The notes under the pieces: model-generated
The model's database searches: none
Seen by the model: the letters and a program-made list of their open reading frames with translations, nothing else
Told to the model about the DNA's origin: nothing
NCBI RefSeq assembly: GCF_025997915.1
Contig: NZ_AP026677.1
Span: forward strand, 310,001 to 374,000
Reading direction: 5' to 3'
Source of the DNA: Aquiluna sp. KACHI24
GTDB taxonomy: Bacteria; Actinomycetota; Actinomycetes; Actinomycetales; Microbacteriaceae
Length of the DNA: 64,000 nt
Made by a program: the position numbers and the translations under genes
In this document: piece by piece, positions 45,828-55,145 of the stretch
Layout of the letters: the number at the start of each line of letters is the position of its first letter
How positions within the stretch are numbered: the first letter of the stretch is position 1

Positions 45828-48800
45828 GTATTCCGCCCAGCAGGTCTATTCAGTTCTTGGAGATCACACCCTGACTCCTGAGCAGGTGAGAGCCGTAGCG
45901 GGAGCATCAACTCAAGACCCAACCTTAGTGATCGCGGGTGCGGGAAGCGGAAAGACTGAACTGATGTCAGTTCGGATCCTCTACCTGGTTGCTAACCAAC
46001 TTGCTTTGCCAGAGGAGATTCTCGGACTGACCTTTACCAAGAAGGCAGCGAGCGAGCTCTCTGCGAGAGTGCTGAAGGCGCTATATCGACTTCGCGAGAG
46101 TGATATGTGGCCGCAGGACTTGGAACAAGATTTCTTGCCACCAAAGATCGCCACCTATAACTCTTTCGGCAACGAGGTGTTTAGACAGTTCGCTTTAGAT
46201 GTTGGCCTTGAACCGGATGCTCAGGTGCTTGGGGCATCAAGTGCCGTCGGGTTGGCCAGGGAGCTGTTGAGGCGACTCAATCTTGATGATCATCCTGAAC
46301 TAGGGGACTGGGACAAGACCGCTGGTTATCTCACCGAGAAGCTTTTGTCGATGGTCCAGGAGATTACTGATAATCAGGCTTCCTCGCAGGCTGTGAGGCA
46401 GGAGCTCGCCGCCTTTGAAAAACACGTCGCAGCGTTACCAAAGAGCGAGGGCGGGTCGATGGAACGCTTTGCTTACACCCAGGGATTCCTATCCGATGCT
46501 GCCGTAAATCAGCTTCTTGCTGGGTTGGCGGAGCGATTTATAGAGCTGAAGAAAGAACGAAATCTCGTGGACTACGCGGATCAAGTTTCATTGGCGCTCG
46601 AGGCTACAACTAGGTCAGAGATCGAGCTGCCATACAAGTTCGTGATGTTGGATGAGTATCAAGACACCTCAGCAATTCAAGTTCGATTCCTAGCGGAGCT
46701 ATTCAGGGGTAAGCCAGTGATGGCGGTGGGTGACCCGAATCAAGCAATTTACGGATTCCGAGGAGCAAGCGCCGCAAACCTCAGCAGCTTTTTTGAGGAC
46801 TTTGGTTCTGGGGAGACTCTGTCACTAAGCACCTGCTGGCGATCAACCGAGCAAATCGTTGAGGTGGCAAATTTCACTGCTTCATCCCTAACCAGCCCCG
46901 GCCTCGATCAAATTAAACTTCGTGCCATCAAGTCTGGGAACGGCGTTTCGGCAGTATTTCATCAGGACCTTTTCGCGGAGGCCCAGGCCGCCGCTAGCTA
47001 CTTTGCTGAAAATTTGAAGGACCAATCAGGAGCACTGCTAACCAGAACCAAATCACAAATGGGAATCTTCGTAGCTGCTTTAGAGCAGCACGGCGTGCCA
47101 GTTGAGGTGAGTGGACTCTCGGGCTTGATTGAAATCCCCGAGGTGGTTGATCTGATCGCGCTTCTCAAGGTGCTCTCGAGCGCTGAGGCATCGGTTGAGC
47201 TCATCCGGCTTTTGACATCCGCGAAGTGGCGAATCGGTCTGAGAGACATTGCAAAGCTCGGTGAGCTAGCTAAGCGACTTACCAGAATTAGGCCAGAAGC
47301 AGATTTTGCAAGTGAAGTCACCCTGATTGAAGCGCTGGACTCACTTCGTTTTGAGGGAGCTCACAAGCAAAGCGAAATCAGCGAGTCGGGACTTTCCAGA
47401 ATGCGGCAGGCCGCATTGCTGCTGCACAAGTTGCGCAGCACACCATCCCTCTCGATTACTGAATTGGCTTGGCTAGGGGTTCGGGAGCTTGAAATAGACA
47501 TCGAGCTCTACGCCAAATCTAAGGCGGCCAACCCACTCAGGCACCTTGAGCAGTTCATAGAACGCCTGAGTGAATATGAGGCTGCGACTGTGCGCCCCAG
47601 CCTGAGTGGTTTGATGCAGTGGCTCGAATACGCCCTTGAGCGCGACAGTTTTGAACTTCCAAAGAGTGGTTCAAAAAAGGGAGTAGTTCAAGTCATGTCG
47701 GTTCACGCCTCCAAGGGTCTGGAGTGGGATCTGGTCTGGGTGGCCCAATTGGTCCAGGGGGCATTTCCTATTGATGGCAAGGACTCCAAGGGCTGGCTTG
47801 CAGCAGGGAAAATCCCCTACTCGCTGAGGGCTGACTCCAAAGTGCTCCCTGAGTTCGACTATCAAACGGCTAAGTCTCAAAAGCAGTTGAATGAGCAGTT
47901 CTCCGATTTCAAGGATGCCGTCAAGGCTAGAGCTTTGCTGGAGGAGCGCCGCTTAGCTTATGTGGCGTTCACTAGGGCTGCCAAAGAGCTGACCCTTAGT
48001 GGCTCCTACTACAAACCCGGTGCCCAAAACCCCAAACCGCCATCGCCGTTTTTGCTGGAACTCAAAGAAGCTGGCCTGGTTGAATTTGAGCTAACCGAGC
48101 CATTGGAGAGTAACCCTCTGGATGCTGTCGCAGAAGTTGCGAGCTGGCCGGCATTTGACTCCAATGCAGAGTTATTGCAGTTGGCTGATTTAGTTTCGTC
48201 CAATCCCGATACGGCGCCTTCTCATGAGCTCGCCCTGCTCTTTGAAGAGCGCGAGCGAAATCGGACCACTCCAGAGCCTTGGCTTCCAAGCAGAATCTCG
48301 GTTTCTAACCTGGTTCGCTTCTTGGAGAATCCAGAAGCATTTTTAGCGGAGCTGTCCCGCCCGATGCCGCCGATGTATTCCGATCATGCGCAGCGGGGAA
48401 CTGATTTTCACTCAGCGATTGAATCGATTCTGTTAGACCAGGATGTAGCACTATTTGATGCTGACGTAACGTCTTTGGTAGACGGGTTCAAGAATTCTCG
48501 ATTCGCAACCTTGCAGCCTAAATTTGTTGAACAGTCGATTGAGTTCGTCCTGGCTGGCCATGTGGTGGTCTGCAAGTTGGATGCCGTCTTCTTTGATGGC
48601 CATCTCTATGAAATTGTCGACTGGAAGTCTGGGTCAAAGCCAAGCGGCGAGGACCTGGAGTCCAGAAAAGTTCAGCTAGCGCTCTACCGGATCGCATTGT
48701 CACAGTGGCTCGGAGTTCCACCTGAGCGCATCAGGGCAAGTTTCTATTACGCAGCAGATGATGTGGAGTTAGCTCCAGACAACCTACCCTCGCGCATGGA

Positions 48801-48846
48801 GCTAGAGGCGCGAATAGCTGACCTTAGAAAAGCTCGTCAGGGTTAG
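45820..48846 (+). CDS. adnB: AdnB-like helicase-nuclease subunit
   Basis: 1008-residue partner with canonical SF1 motor motifs: Walker A GAGSGKTE, motif II LDEYQDTS, motif III GDPNQAIYGFRGA, HASKGLEWDLVWV, and motif VI YVAFTRA. The C-terminal nuclease has VDWKSGS and QLALY. This should be the active motor of AdnAB, which resects DNA ends for recombination, the actinobacterial counterpart of RecBCD/AddAB. ATG lies inside the end of adnA. Last 23 bases overlap a convergent gene. Confidence 0.9.
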   Translation: MAKYSAQQVYSVLGDHTLTPEQVRAVAGASTQDPTLVIAGAGSGKTELMSVRILYLVANQLALPEEILGLTFTKKAASELSARVLKALYRLRESDMWPQDLEQDFLPPKIATYNSFGNEVFRQFALDVGLEPDAQVLGASSAVGLARELLRRLNLDDHPELGDWDKTAGYLTEKLLSMVQEITDNQASSQAVRQELAAFEKHVAALPKSEGGSMERFAYTQGFLSDAAVNQLLAGLAERFIELKKERNLVDYADQVSLALEATTRSEIELPYKFVMLDEYQDTSAIQVRFLAELFRGKPVMAVGDPNQAIYGFRGASAANLSSFFEDFGSGETLSLSTCWRSTEQIVEVANFTASSLTSPGLDQIKLRAIKSGNGVSAVFHQDLFAEAQAAASYFAENLKDQSGALLTRTKSQMGIFVAALEQHGVPVEVSGLSGLIEIPEVVDLIALLKVLSSAEASVELIRLLTSAKWRIGLRDIAKLGELAKRLTRIRPEADFASEVTLIEALDSLRFEGAHKQSEISESGLSRMRQAALLLHKLRSTPSLSITELAWLGVRELEIDIELYAKSKAANPLRHLEQFIERLSEYEAATVRPSLSGLMQWLEYALERDSFELPKSGSKKGVVQVMSVHASKGLEWDLVWVAQLVQGAFPIDGKDSKGWLAAGKIPYSLRADSKVLPEFDYQTAKSQKQLNEQFSDFKDAVKARALLEERRLAYVAFTRAAKELTLSGSYYKPGAQNPKPPSPFLLELKEAGLVEFELTEPLESNPLDAVAEVASWPAFDSNAELLQLADLVSSNPDTAPSHELALLFEERERNRTTPEPWLPSRISVSNLVRFLENPEAFLAELSRPMPPMYSDHAQRGTDFHSAIESILLDQDVALFDADVTSLVDGFKNSRFATLQPKFVEQSIEFVLAGHVVVCKLDAVFFDGHLYEIVDWKSGSKPSGEDLESRKVQLALYRIALSQWLGVPPERIRASFYYAADDVELAPDNLPSRMELEARIADLRKARQG

Positions 48847-49981
48847 GCTCTTTGGATTCCTCGGCTACCTCAATCGCTTCAGTCGTGAGGCCAAGCTCCT
48901 CCAGCGAAGACTCTTCTTCGACGCCGCCCGCGAGGAACTCGACCTCGGTAATGGACGCTTCAACCTCAACCTCAACTGCTTCGACATCACTGCTCACCTG
49001 TTGAATCGGAGTGGTGATCTCGGCGATTAGAGCAGTGCCAGCTGCAATCCCAGCGAAACTCGATGCCCGCAGGTCCTTGAGTGTTCCGGAATCCTGCTGC
49101 TCACGAAGTTCTTCGATTAGCTCTTCGGCTTGCTTGATCAGTGCCTCATCACCCTGCTCTAGGCAGTAGACGAGCCAGCTACCCAGTTCGAGTTCAGAGT
49201 AGAGGGCGGCACGTTGCATCAAGTTTTCATCAGCAGCTGGCCTCGCAGCGCGGTAATGCAAAAGGGTGTCCTCAACCGTAGAGGCAAGTCCGCCACCGAC
49301 AATCCAAGCCAGATCCTCGGCGGGGTCCGAAACCTTGAGGTCAAAATCTGTCATACCGACCACTCGCTGCCCATCCAGCAAAACGGCATCCTTTGAAATG
49401 CCTCCGTGGATCACGGTTGGGTGGAAGCGGAATAGCGATACATCCTCGAGTGCTTGCTCCCAGCGAGTTAGGAGCGAAGCCGGAACTTTCCCGGTTGAAG
49501 CAATCTTGTCCAGCTCAGCTACCTTGCTGTGGAGGATCTCTGGTGCCGTGTATTCGGGGAGTCCCGCGCTACGAACCACGTTGGGATCGAGCTGGTGAAT
49601 CGCGGCTAGGGCATCTGCCAGAGTCTTGGAGAAGCCGCCGGGGGCAAGCTTTGCGAGATCAGGTTCGTTGCCTGAGATGGTGGTGAAGAGAGCTCCAGTC
49701 AGACCTTGGTCATCCTTGGTAATGCCAATCTCTTCTCGAACCTCGAACGGAAGCTGACTGCTGTTTCCGTTGAGGGCCCGGACTACCGCACGCTCTAGGG
49801 CGAGGTTTGCCTCAAATTGCGACTTCGAGGGCATCTTGAAGATAAATCCGAACCCTAGATCGTCTCGAAGTTCGAGCTGTTCTATACCGTTTCGAGTTTC
49901 AAGTTTCTTGTATGCACGGAAGTTTTTTCCAGGCGCAGCGTCGGCTGCCAGCGCAGCTAAAATCAAAGCAGGTCTACCCAC
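48824..49981 (-). CDS. Aminoglycoside phosphotransferase-fold protein, probably inactive
   Basis: 385-residue protein with an APH-like kinase fold. Where active members have HGDxxxxN, this reads HGGISKDAVL, so both the catalytic Asp and the metal-binding Asn are missing; the later Asp (MTDFD) and the DPAEDLAW motif remain. A long acidic C-terminal tail (Glu-rich, about 330-385) follows. Relatives lie beside adnB in other Microbacteriaceae, hinting at a link to DNA repair rather than antibiotic resistance. GTG start set by a leaderless box (TAACCT). Confidence 0.75.
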   Translation of the reverse strand: MGRPALILAALAADAAPGKNFRAYKKLETRNGIEQLELRDDLGFGFIFKMPSKSQFEANLALERAVVRALNGNSSQLPFEVREEIGITKDDQGLTGALFTTISGNEPDLAKLAPGGFSKTLADALAAIHQLDPNVVRSAGLPEYTAPEILHSKVAELDKIASTGKVPASLLTRWEQALEDVSLFRFHPTVIHGGISKDAVLLDGQRVVGMTDFDLKVSDPAEDLAWIVGGGLASTVEDTLLHYRAARPAADENLMQRAALYSELELGSWLVYCLEQGDEALIKQAEELIEELREQQDSGTLKDLRASSFAGIAAGTALIAEITTPIQQVSSDVEAVEVEVEASITEVEFLAGGVEEESSLEELGLTTEAIEVAEESKEPNPDELF

Positions 49982-49987
49982 TTGATT

Positions 49988-49993
49988 AGGTTA
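49988..49993 (-). promoter_or_regulatory. Leaderless -10 box of APH-like gene
   Basis: On the minus strand TAACCT ends 6 bases before the GTG at 49981. Confidence 0.6.
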
Positions 49994-50044
49994 GACATTT
50001 CCGGTCCAACAACATCGGAACGCCACGCACCCCTAGGGAAGTCA

Positions 50045-51652
50045 ATGGATGATTCAGCTCGGCACCCATTGCTAGATTCCCTCGATGAGGACCAGCGCGA
50101 AGTGGCCCAGCAACTTCGCGGTCCAGTCGCTGTAATTGCCGGGCCGGGGTCTGGAAAAACTCGAGTTATCAGCCACCGAATTGCCTATGGGGTGGCGATG
50201 GGGGTTTACGATCCCGCCAAAGTCCTGGCGGTCACCTATACAAACAAGGCGGCGGCAGAGCTTCGCACCAGAATGCGCGCCCTTGGAGTCCCAAATGTTT
50301 CGGTGCGAACCTTTCACGCCGCTGCGCTTAGCCAGCTGCAGTTTTTCTGGCCTCAACTCACCGGAGCGCAATCACCTCGGTTGGTGCCATCAAAACTTGC
50401 TCTTCTGCGCGAGTCGGCAGAGTCGCTGAGAATTCGACTGGATCAAGATCAACTGTTCAGCCTTCAGTCTCGGTTGGAGTACTACCGCTACACGCTGACG
50501 GATCCATCAGGTGAAAACTTTGTCCCCGCCGGATCGGTTCAGTTTGAACAGTTTCTTGCCCTGAGTGATGCGTATCAGGCACTCAAGCGCGAGCGAAAGC
50601 TGATCGACTGGGAGGATGCGGTTTCTCTGGCAGCGGGCATGTTTAGATCGGAACCGCAGCTGCTCGAGCAGTTTCGACAGCAGTATCGGTTCTTTACGGT
50701 TGATGAGTACCAGGACATTTCTGCTTTGCAACAGGCGCTGTTGGAAACTTGGCTGGATGATCGAGAAGATGTCTGTGTAGTTGGTGATCCGCGTCAAACC
50801 ATCTATAGCTTCGCTGGCGCAAACCCTGATTTCCTGTTGCGATTCTCCGATCGGTTTCCGGCTGCGGATGTGTTTGAGCTAAATCGCAATTACCGGTCAT
50901 CTCAGGAGATTGTGGAGTACGCAAACCGAATCTTGGGACCGGATCAAATTGCGCAGCGTGCGCTGAGCTCCAAGCCGCGGTTTGTGGAATATCCAACTGC
51001 GCTGGCTGAGGCGCAAGCGATATCACTTCGAGTGAGTTCTCTAATGAGAGAGGGTGTTGAGCCTGGTGAGATCGCTGTTTTGGTCAGGTCAAATCACCAA
51101 ATTGAGGCAATCGAGGTCGAACTAGCGGAGCAGGGAATACCAACTCAGGTCCGTGGGGCTGGAAGATTCTTTGCAAAGCCTGAGGTGGTTCAGGCGATGC
51201 ATGCCCTTCGAGCGCTCACTGTTACAGACCTGGAGAAACCCACCTTTGCCGCGGTGTCTGATGTGTTGCGCTCACTGGGCTGGAGAACCGAAGGTTCAGG
51301 AGAGAGCTGGGAGAGTCTCAACTGGTTTATCACCGTGCTAGATGAACTCGGCGGCAATCCCGCAATCGCCGAATACGTTCGTGAACTTCAAGAGCGCGAG
51401 CGCTCCGGCCACGAACCAGCGAGAAATGCTGTGACATTGGCCACCATTCACTCAACTAAAGGTTTGGAGTGGAAGTGCGTCTTCGTGGCCTCGGTTAGCG
51501 ATTCGGTTTTTCCGCCATCGCGGTCAGCCCAAGAGCAATTCTCGGAGGAGCGCAGGCTTTACTTCGTGGCCATCACCAGAGCTCAGGAACTGCTGGAAAT
51601 CTCATTCACCTCGGATCGAGGTCGCTCCCCACTACTCGGCAGCCACAGTTAG
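50045..51652 (+). CDS. uvrD2: UvrD2-like SF1 helicase, short form
   Basis: 535-residue UvrD/PcrA-family helicase. Motifs: GPGSGKTRV (about 36), VDEYQDIS, GDPRQTIYSFAGA, HSTKGLEWKCVFV and YFVAITRAQE. It stops soon after motif VI, lacking the HRDC domain and the four-Cys zinc element of mycobacterial UvrD2 (about 700 residues). ATG 50045 has AGGGAAG just upstream; the frame is open to 49982 but that would overlap the divergent promoter. Convergent 47-base overlap with the ThiF-like gene. Confidence 0.85.
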   Translation: MDDSARHPLLDSLDEDQREVAQQLRGPVAVIAGPGSGKTRVISHRIAYGVAMGVYDPAKVLAVTYTNKAAAELRTRMRALGVPNVSVRTFHAAALSQLQFFWPQLTGAQSPRLVPSKLALLRESAESLRIRLDQDQLFSLQSRLEYYRYTLTDPSGENFVPAGSVQFEQFLALSDAYQALKRERKLIDWEDAVSLAAGMFRSEPQLLEQFRQQYRFFTVDEYQDISALQQALLETWLDDREDVCVVGDPRQTIYSFAGANPDFLLRFSDRFPAADVFELNRNYRSSQEIVEYANRILGPDQIAQRALSSKPRFVEYPTALAEAQAISLRVSSLMREGVEPGEIAVLVRSNHQIEAIEVELAEQGIPTQVRGAGRFFAKPEVVQAMHALRALTVTDLEKPTFAAVSDVLRSLGWRTEGSGESWESLNWFITVLDELGGNPAIAEYVRELQERERSGHEPARNAVTLATIHSTKGLEWKCVFVASVSDSVFPPSRSAQEQFSEERRLYFVAITRAQELLEISFTSDRGRSPLLGSHS

Positions 51653-52628
51653 CATTTGGCACCGCGGCCTCCTCTACTGACATGGACTGACGGTCCAGCT
51701 GAAAGATTCGGTTCTCTCGTGGTTGTCGGTCAATCAGTGAATTAGCTAAAGATGTCGCGATAGAGACCGCAAAAAACATCGATGCGGAGTCACCAAGGTC
51801 GCGATCTAAGAAACTCAACTGGGTTGCCGTTGCAATCCAGTTGGGATCTTGCTGCGCCCTGGCGACTTCGAGGCAGCCAAGGCAAGGGGTAATCCCTGGG
51901 ATTACCAGGTGCGATACCCAACAGCCGAGCTCTGTGAAAACGATTGCGAGATGAGGGGTATCGCGTGCCATCCAGGTCTGGTAACTAGCTGGCGCAATCA
52001 CATCATTGGCAATCAAGACCGCGAGGCTGATGCGATCGAGGGTGGCCGTGATTCTAGAGTGCTGGATAACCTCGGCACTTGCCAAAAGCATTTCTTTTGC
52101 CGAACGAGCTCGCGCTTTACCAATGCTTTCCTGGAAATGACCAAGTGCTCCAGTGTCAGACTCTGCCACTCGAGTCTGATCCAGCGTATGAAATTTGCGA
52201 AAGCCCGCTCCTGACATCCCCCTCGCGACGGCCAATCCAGTTTTTGAGAACGCCTCTACAAAGACCTCAGCGTTGGCTCGACCCCTAAGAGCCAAAATCG
52301 GGTCAAGACCCTCAGTGAGATAAAGCCGCATCAATTCTGCGAACCGCTGATCCACATCCAGCTGGGTTAGCTCTGGGCCTAGAGCGCTTGAGTGTCTTAC
52401 CAAACTGCCAAGTCGAGTCAGCAGATCCGAAACTTCCGGTTGTGTTGTGCTGGCCAATTTGGCAAGGCTATTCATTTGGTTATCCGGCAGACCTTCTTCC
52501 AGGATTTCTAGCGCTCGCTGTTGCCCGGGTGAATTAACTCTTACCTCGACGCTCCGCTCGGATCCATACCTTCTTGTTAGATCAAGCGAGTAAAGCCTTG
52601 CAAGAGCTGGATTGATTTGCCTGACCAT
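51606..52628 (-). CDS. ThiF/E1-like protein with four-Cys zinc site
   Basis: 340-residue protein resembling the E1-like cyclodehydratase-partner (TOMM/ThiF) family found next to uvrD2 in actinobacteria. Two CxxC-type pairs, PCLGC (about 250) and NCGC near the C-terminus, should bind zinc. The region that would form the ATP-binding loop (EAFSKTGLAVARGMSGAGF) lacks the GxGxxG signature, so adenylating activity is doubtful. No peptide substrate, YcaO or protease gene accompanies it. Function unknown. Confidence 0.65.
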   Translation of the reverse strand: MVRQINPALARLYSLDLTRRYGSERSVEVRVNSPGQQRALEILEEGLPDNQMNSLAKLASTTQPEVSDLLTRLGSLVRHSSALGPELTQLDVDQRFAELMRLYLTEGLDPILALRGRANAEVFVEAFSKTGLAVARGMSGAGFRKFHTLDQTRVAESDTGALGHFQESIGKARARSAKEMLLASAEVIQHSRITATLDRISLAVLIANDVIAPASYQTWMARDTPHLAIVFTELGCWVSHLVIPGITPCLGCLEVARAQQDPNWIATATQLSFLDRDLGDSASMFFAVSIATSLANSLIDRQPRENRIFQLDRQSMSVEEAAVPNANCGCRVVGSDLDPR

Positions 52629-52679
52629 GTTCCGATGTTGGCAGGAATCTGAAAACCGCGGACTTGGTTCTCCACAGCT

Positions 52680-53948
52680 CTATTCGCCCAGCAGGTTCCT
52701 TAGCTGCGAGTCAAAGTCGTCATCCGATTCAAGACGAGCGATCAGCTTTTCCGGATCCCTAATTTCTTCGATGCTGGGAAGTTGGTCCGGGTGGGCCAGA
52801 AGGCTATCGCGAACCTCTGTGCCGAACCTCTCTGCTACCAACGACAGAGCTGCCGCAGCCTCTCTCACAAGGCGTGGCGTTAGCTCTAGCCCCAGCAGCA
52901 CGGCAAAGGTCTTTTGGCCTACTCCTGAAGCGGAGCGAAGACGGCGATATAGCTCCTGCAGTGCTTCGGCAGAGGGAAGTCGTCTCGCAGCCGCAAGGCT
53001 CACGCTGTCCACCCAGCCCTCAATCAAAGCGAGGGTGGTCTCAATCCGCTCAAGCGCAATTTCCTGGTCTTCAGTTCTCGCCACCAAAGCGGATCCGAGC
53101 TCAATCACTGTCTGCATTTCTTGCCCAGATTCAAGTTGCTCTGCGAGCTGTTGAATCGAACTCGTGTCCACCTTCAACTCGGACGCAAACTGCCGTATCT
53201 GGGCGATGATTTGCTCGCGAAGGTAGGGATTGGCGGCGAATAGCGCGGCTCCCGCAAGCTCTCGAATCGCCAAGTAGATAAGTAGTTCATTTCTTGGAGT
53301 CTCGAGATCCTTGAAAAGCTCCGCAAGATTCTGAGTTACCAACGCGGGTCGATCGTGAAGCGGAATTCCGATCTCTGAACCGGTCAAAACCTGCTTAGAC
53401 AGACCTCCAGCAGCTTGACCCAGCTGCATAGCAAAAAGCGTCGCACCGGCATTTCCCAAGAAGTTCGATGCACTGCCGAGTGCGCTTTTCAGCTCCTCAG
53501 GCATTGATTCGGAAAGGGACTCGTTCAAAGCCTTTGCCATGCTGATTGCAATGGGCTCACTCAGCTGCTTGAACAGCGGCATGGCGTCTTGAGCCCACAT
53601 CGATCTGGTCAGGATTTTGGGCTGCTGAAAATTCTCAAACCCAGTCTCTTCACTAAGCCAAAGCTTCGCAATTTCAAACGCGTTAGGCACTTCCTGTGCA
53701 ATCGCCACATCGACTGAGGTTTCGCTTGAACGGGCGATTGATGCGGCCTGAGAGAGCGCTAAATCCCAGTTCACGGCATCGCTGTTTCCAGAGAACATTG
53801 TTTGGAAGTTTGACATCAGGTTCTGCAGTAGACCCGGACTTGAAATCAGGCCACTGACTTTCTCGAGCATGGCAGGATCGATCTTGCCTGACTGCATCAT
53901 CTCGCGAATCAATCGCTCGAGTTCATTCGGATCCGGTTGCTCGTTCAC
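52680..53948 (-). CDS. DUF2342 zincin-like protein, metal site altered
   Basis: 422-residue protein of the actinobacterial DUF2342/zincin-like family (often called zinc-dependent metalloprotease). The family's REAAH-type motif appears here as IRELAGAAL, with Gly in place of the metal-binding His, while the downstream IEGWVDSV motif is kept. It may be catalytically dead. GTG 53948 chosen because GAGAGG lies 7 bases upstream; a TTG at 53963 is an alternative. Divergent from the PDZ/Lon protease gene. Confidence 0.75.
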   Translation of the reverse strand: MNEQPDPNELERLIREMMQSGKIDPAMLEKVSGLISSPGLLQNLMSNFQTMFSGNSDAVNWDLALSQAASIARSSETSVDVAIAQEVPNAFEIAKLWLSEETGFENFQQPKILTRSMWAQDAMPLFKQLSEPIAISMAKALNESLSESMPEELKSALGSASNFLGNAGATLFAMQLGQAAGGLSKQVLTGSEIGIPLHDRPALVTQNLAELFKDLETPRNELLIYLAIRELAGAALFAANPYLREQIIAQIRQFASELKVDTSSIQQLAEQLESGQEMQTVIELGSALVARTEDQEIALERIETTLALIEGWVDSVSLAAARRLPSAEALQELYRRLRSASGVGQKTFAVLLGLELTPRLVREAAAALSLVAERFGTEVRDSLLAHPDQLPSIEEIRDPEKLIARLESDDDFDSQLRNLLGE

Positions 53949-54058
53949 TGTCCTGCCTCTCAAAGTAAACGCTAATAGCTAAAACTTTGAGCGGTGAGTT
54001 TTCGAACGCTGTTCGCCCTAGGCGTCACAGTGCTGGCGCCAATGTCAGCGGGGGAATC

Positions 54059-54064
54059 TAACAT
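54059..54064 (+). promoter_or_regulatory. Leaderless -10 box of PDZ/Lon protease gene
   Basis: TAACAT ends 7 bases before ATG 54072, supporting this start over GTG 53994. Confidence 0.5.
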
Positions 54065-54071
54065 TTATTCG

Positions 54072-55133
54072 ATGACGTTCTTTAGATCCGGTCGACCCCC
54101 CAGAAGACCTCGCAGCTGGGCCATCACTGGTCTGCTGGTGCTGGCACTAATTTCGCTTGCCGCAGTTCCCAGTGGTTACGTGATTCAACGACCCGGCGCT
54201 GTGTTCGACGTCATGGCTGAGGTGGAGGGGGAGCCGGTTATCACCTCTTCAGACCTCAAGACCTATGAGTCCGAGTCTCGCTTTGACGTCACCACAATTT
54301 CCCTTCTTGGAAACCGCGAGTCAAATCCAAACTGGATTCAGGTGCTTTTTGCCTGGGCAGATCCAGACCAGGTGGTTCTTCCACTGGATGAAGTTTTCCC
54401 ACCAAGCAAAACCACTGCGGAGGTGCGGGCAGAGAGCACTGCACAAATGGAGATTTCGCAACAGGACGCTATCGCCGTCGCTCTGGGTCACTTGGGCTAT
54501 GAAGTGCCTAGGAGGCTGTATGTGAATGCCGTGGTCGCCGACACCCCAGCATCTGGTTTGGTCATTGCCGGTGACTTTGTGATCTCGGCCGGCGGCGTGA
54601 AAGTTCAAACCTTCGAAGAGTTGCGTGAGCAAATCACCAAGACTGAGGGTGCGGAGATGGAACTAACGGTTGAGAGAGATGGCAGGTTGGTGCAGCTAAA
54701 ACTCGCACCCCAGCCACGCGACGACAGCTATTACATCGGGGCCATGGTTGGCTACACCTACCAGTTCCCCAAGAAGGTGGAGCTTCAGCTTGGAGACGTT
54801 GGTGGTCCCAGTGGAGGGCTTATGTTCACGCTTGGAATCGTTGACCGGTTCACGCCGGGCTCGCTGGCCAAAGACAACCATGTTGCTGGAACCGGAACCA
54901 TTTCCGGAGAGGGCAATGTGGGCCCAATCGGAGGCATCCGCTTGAAGATGATTGCTGCAAATCGAGCCGGCGCGGACCTCTTCCTGGTGCCAGAGGGAAA
55001 CTGTGAAGAAGCTGAAGGTTTTGTGCCAGAGGGGCTAGCAGCGGTTTCCGTGGCAAACTTTGAGGAAGCAATTCAGGCAGTTGAGAATTTAAATGCTGGA
55101 AAGACATTTCCAGCTTTGAGCTGCAAAAACTAA
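54072..55133 (+). CDS. YlbL-type PDZ and Lon-domain membrane protease
   Basis: 353-residue membrane-anchored protease: basic N-terminus, one transmembrane helix (about 17-37), a PDZ domain (about 150-220), and a C-terminal Lon-type proteolytic domain with Ser in GGPSGGLMF (about 246) and Lys in GGIRLKMIAA (about 291), the Ser-Lys dyad. Active site predicted outside the cell. ATG 54072 preferred: the earlier GTG (53994) adds residues that do not belong to the family. Followed 12 bases later by the UPF0182 gene. Confidence 0.87.
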   Translation: MTFFRSGRPPRRPRSWAITGLLVLALISLAAVPSGYVIQRPGAVFDVMAEVEGEPVITSSDLKTYESESRFDVTTISLLGNRESNPNWIQVLFAWADPDQVVLPLDEVFPPSKTTAEVRAESTAQMEISQQDAIAVALGHLGYEVPRRLYVNAVVADTPASGLVIAGDFVISAGGVKVQTFEELREQITKTEGAEMELTVERDGRLVQLKLAPQPRDDSYYIGAMVGYTYQFPKKVELQLGDVGGPSGGLMFTLGIVDRFTPGSLAKDNHVAGTGTISGEGNVGPIGGIRLKMIAANRAGADLFLVPEGNCEEAEGFVPEGLAAVSVANFEEAIQAVENLNAGKTFPALSCKN

Positions 55134-55145
55134 CTAGGAGCGTCT

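Noticed and set aside
42999-52628. AdnA-AdnB, kinase-like, helicase and ThiF-like block as a possible new defence island
   Set aside because: The order matches the conserved chromosomal adnAB-uvrD2 neighbourhood of actinobacteria, and there is no sign of mobility, so housekeeping recombination is the simpler reading.
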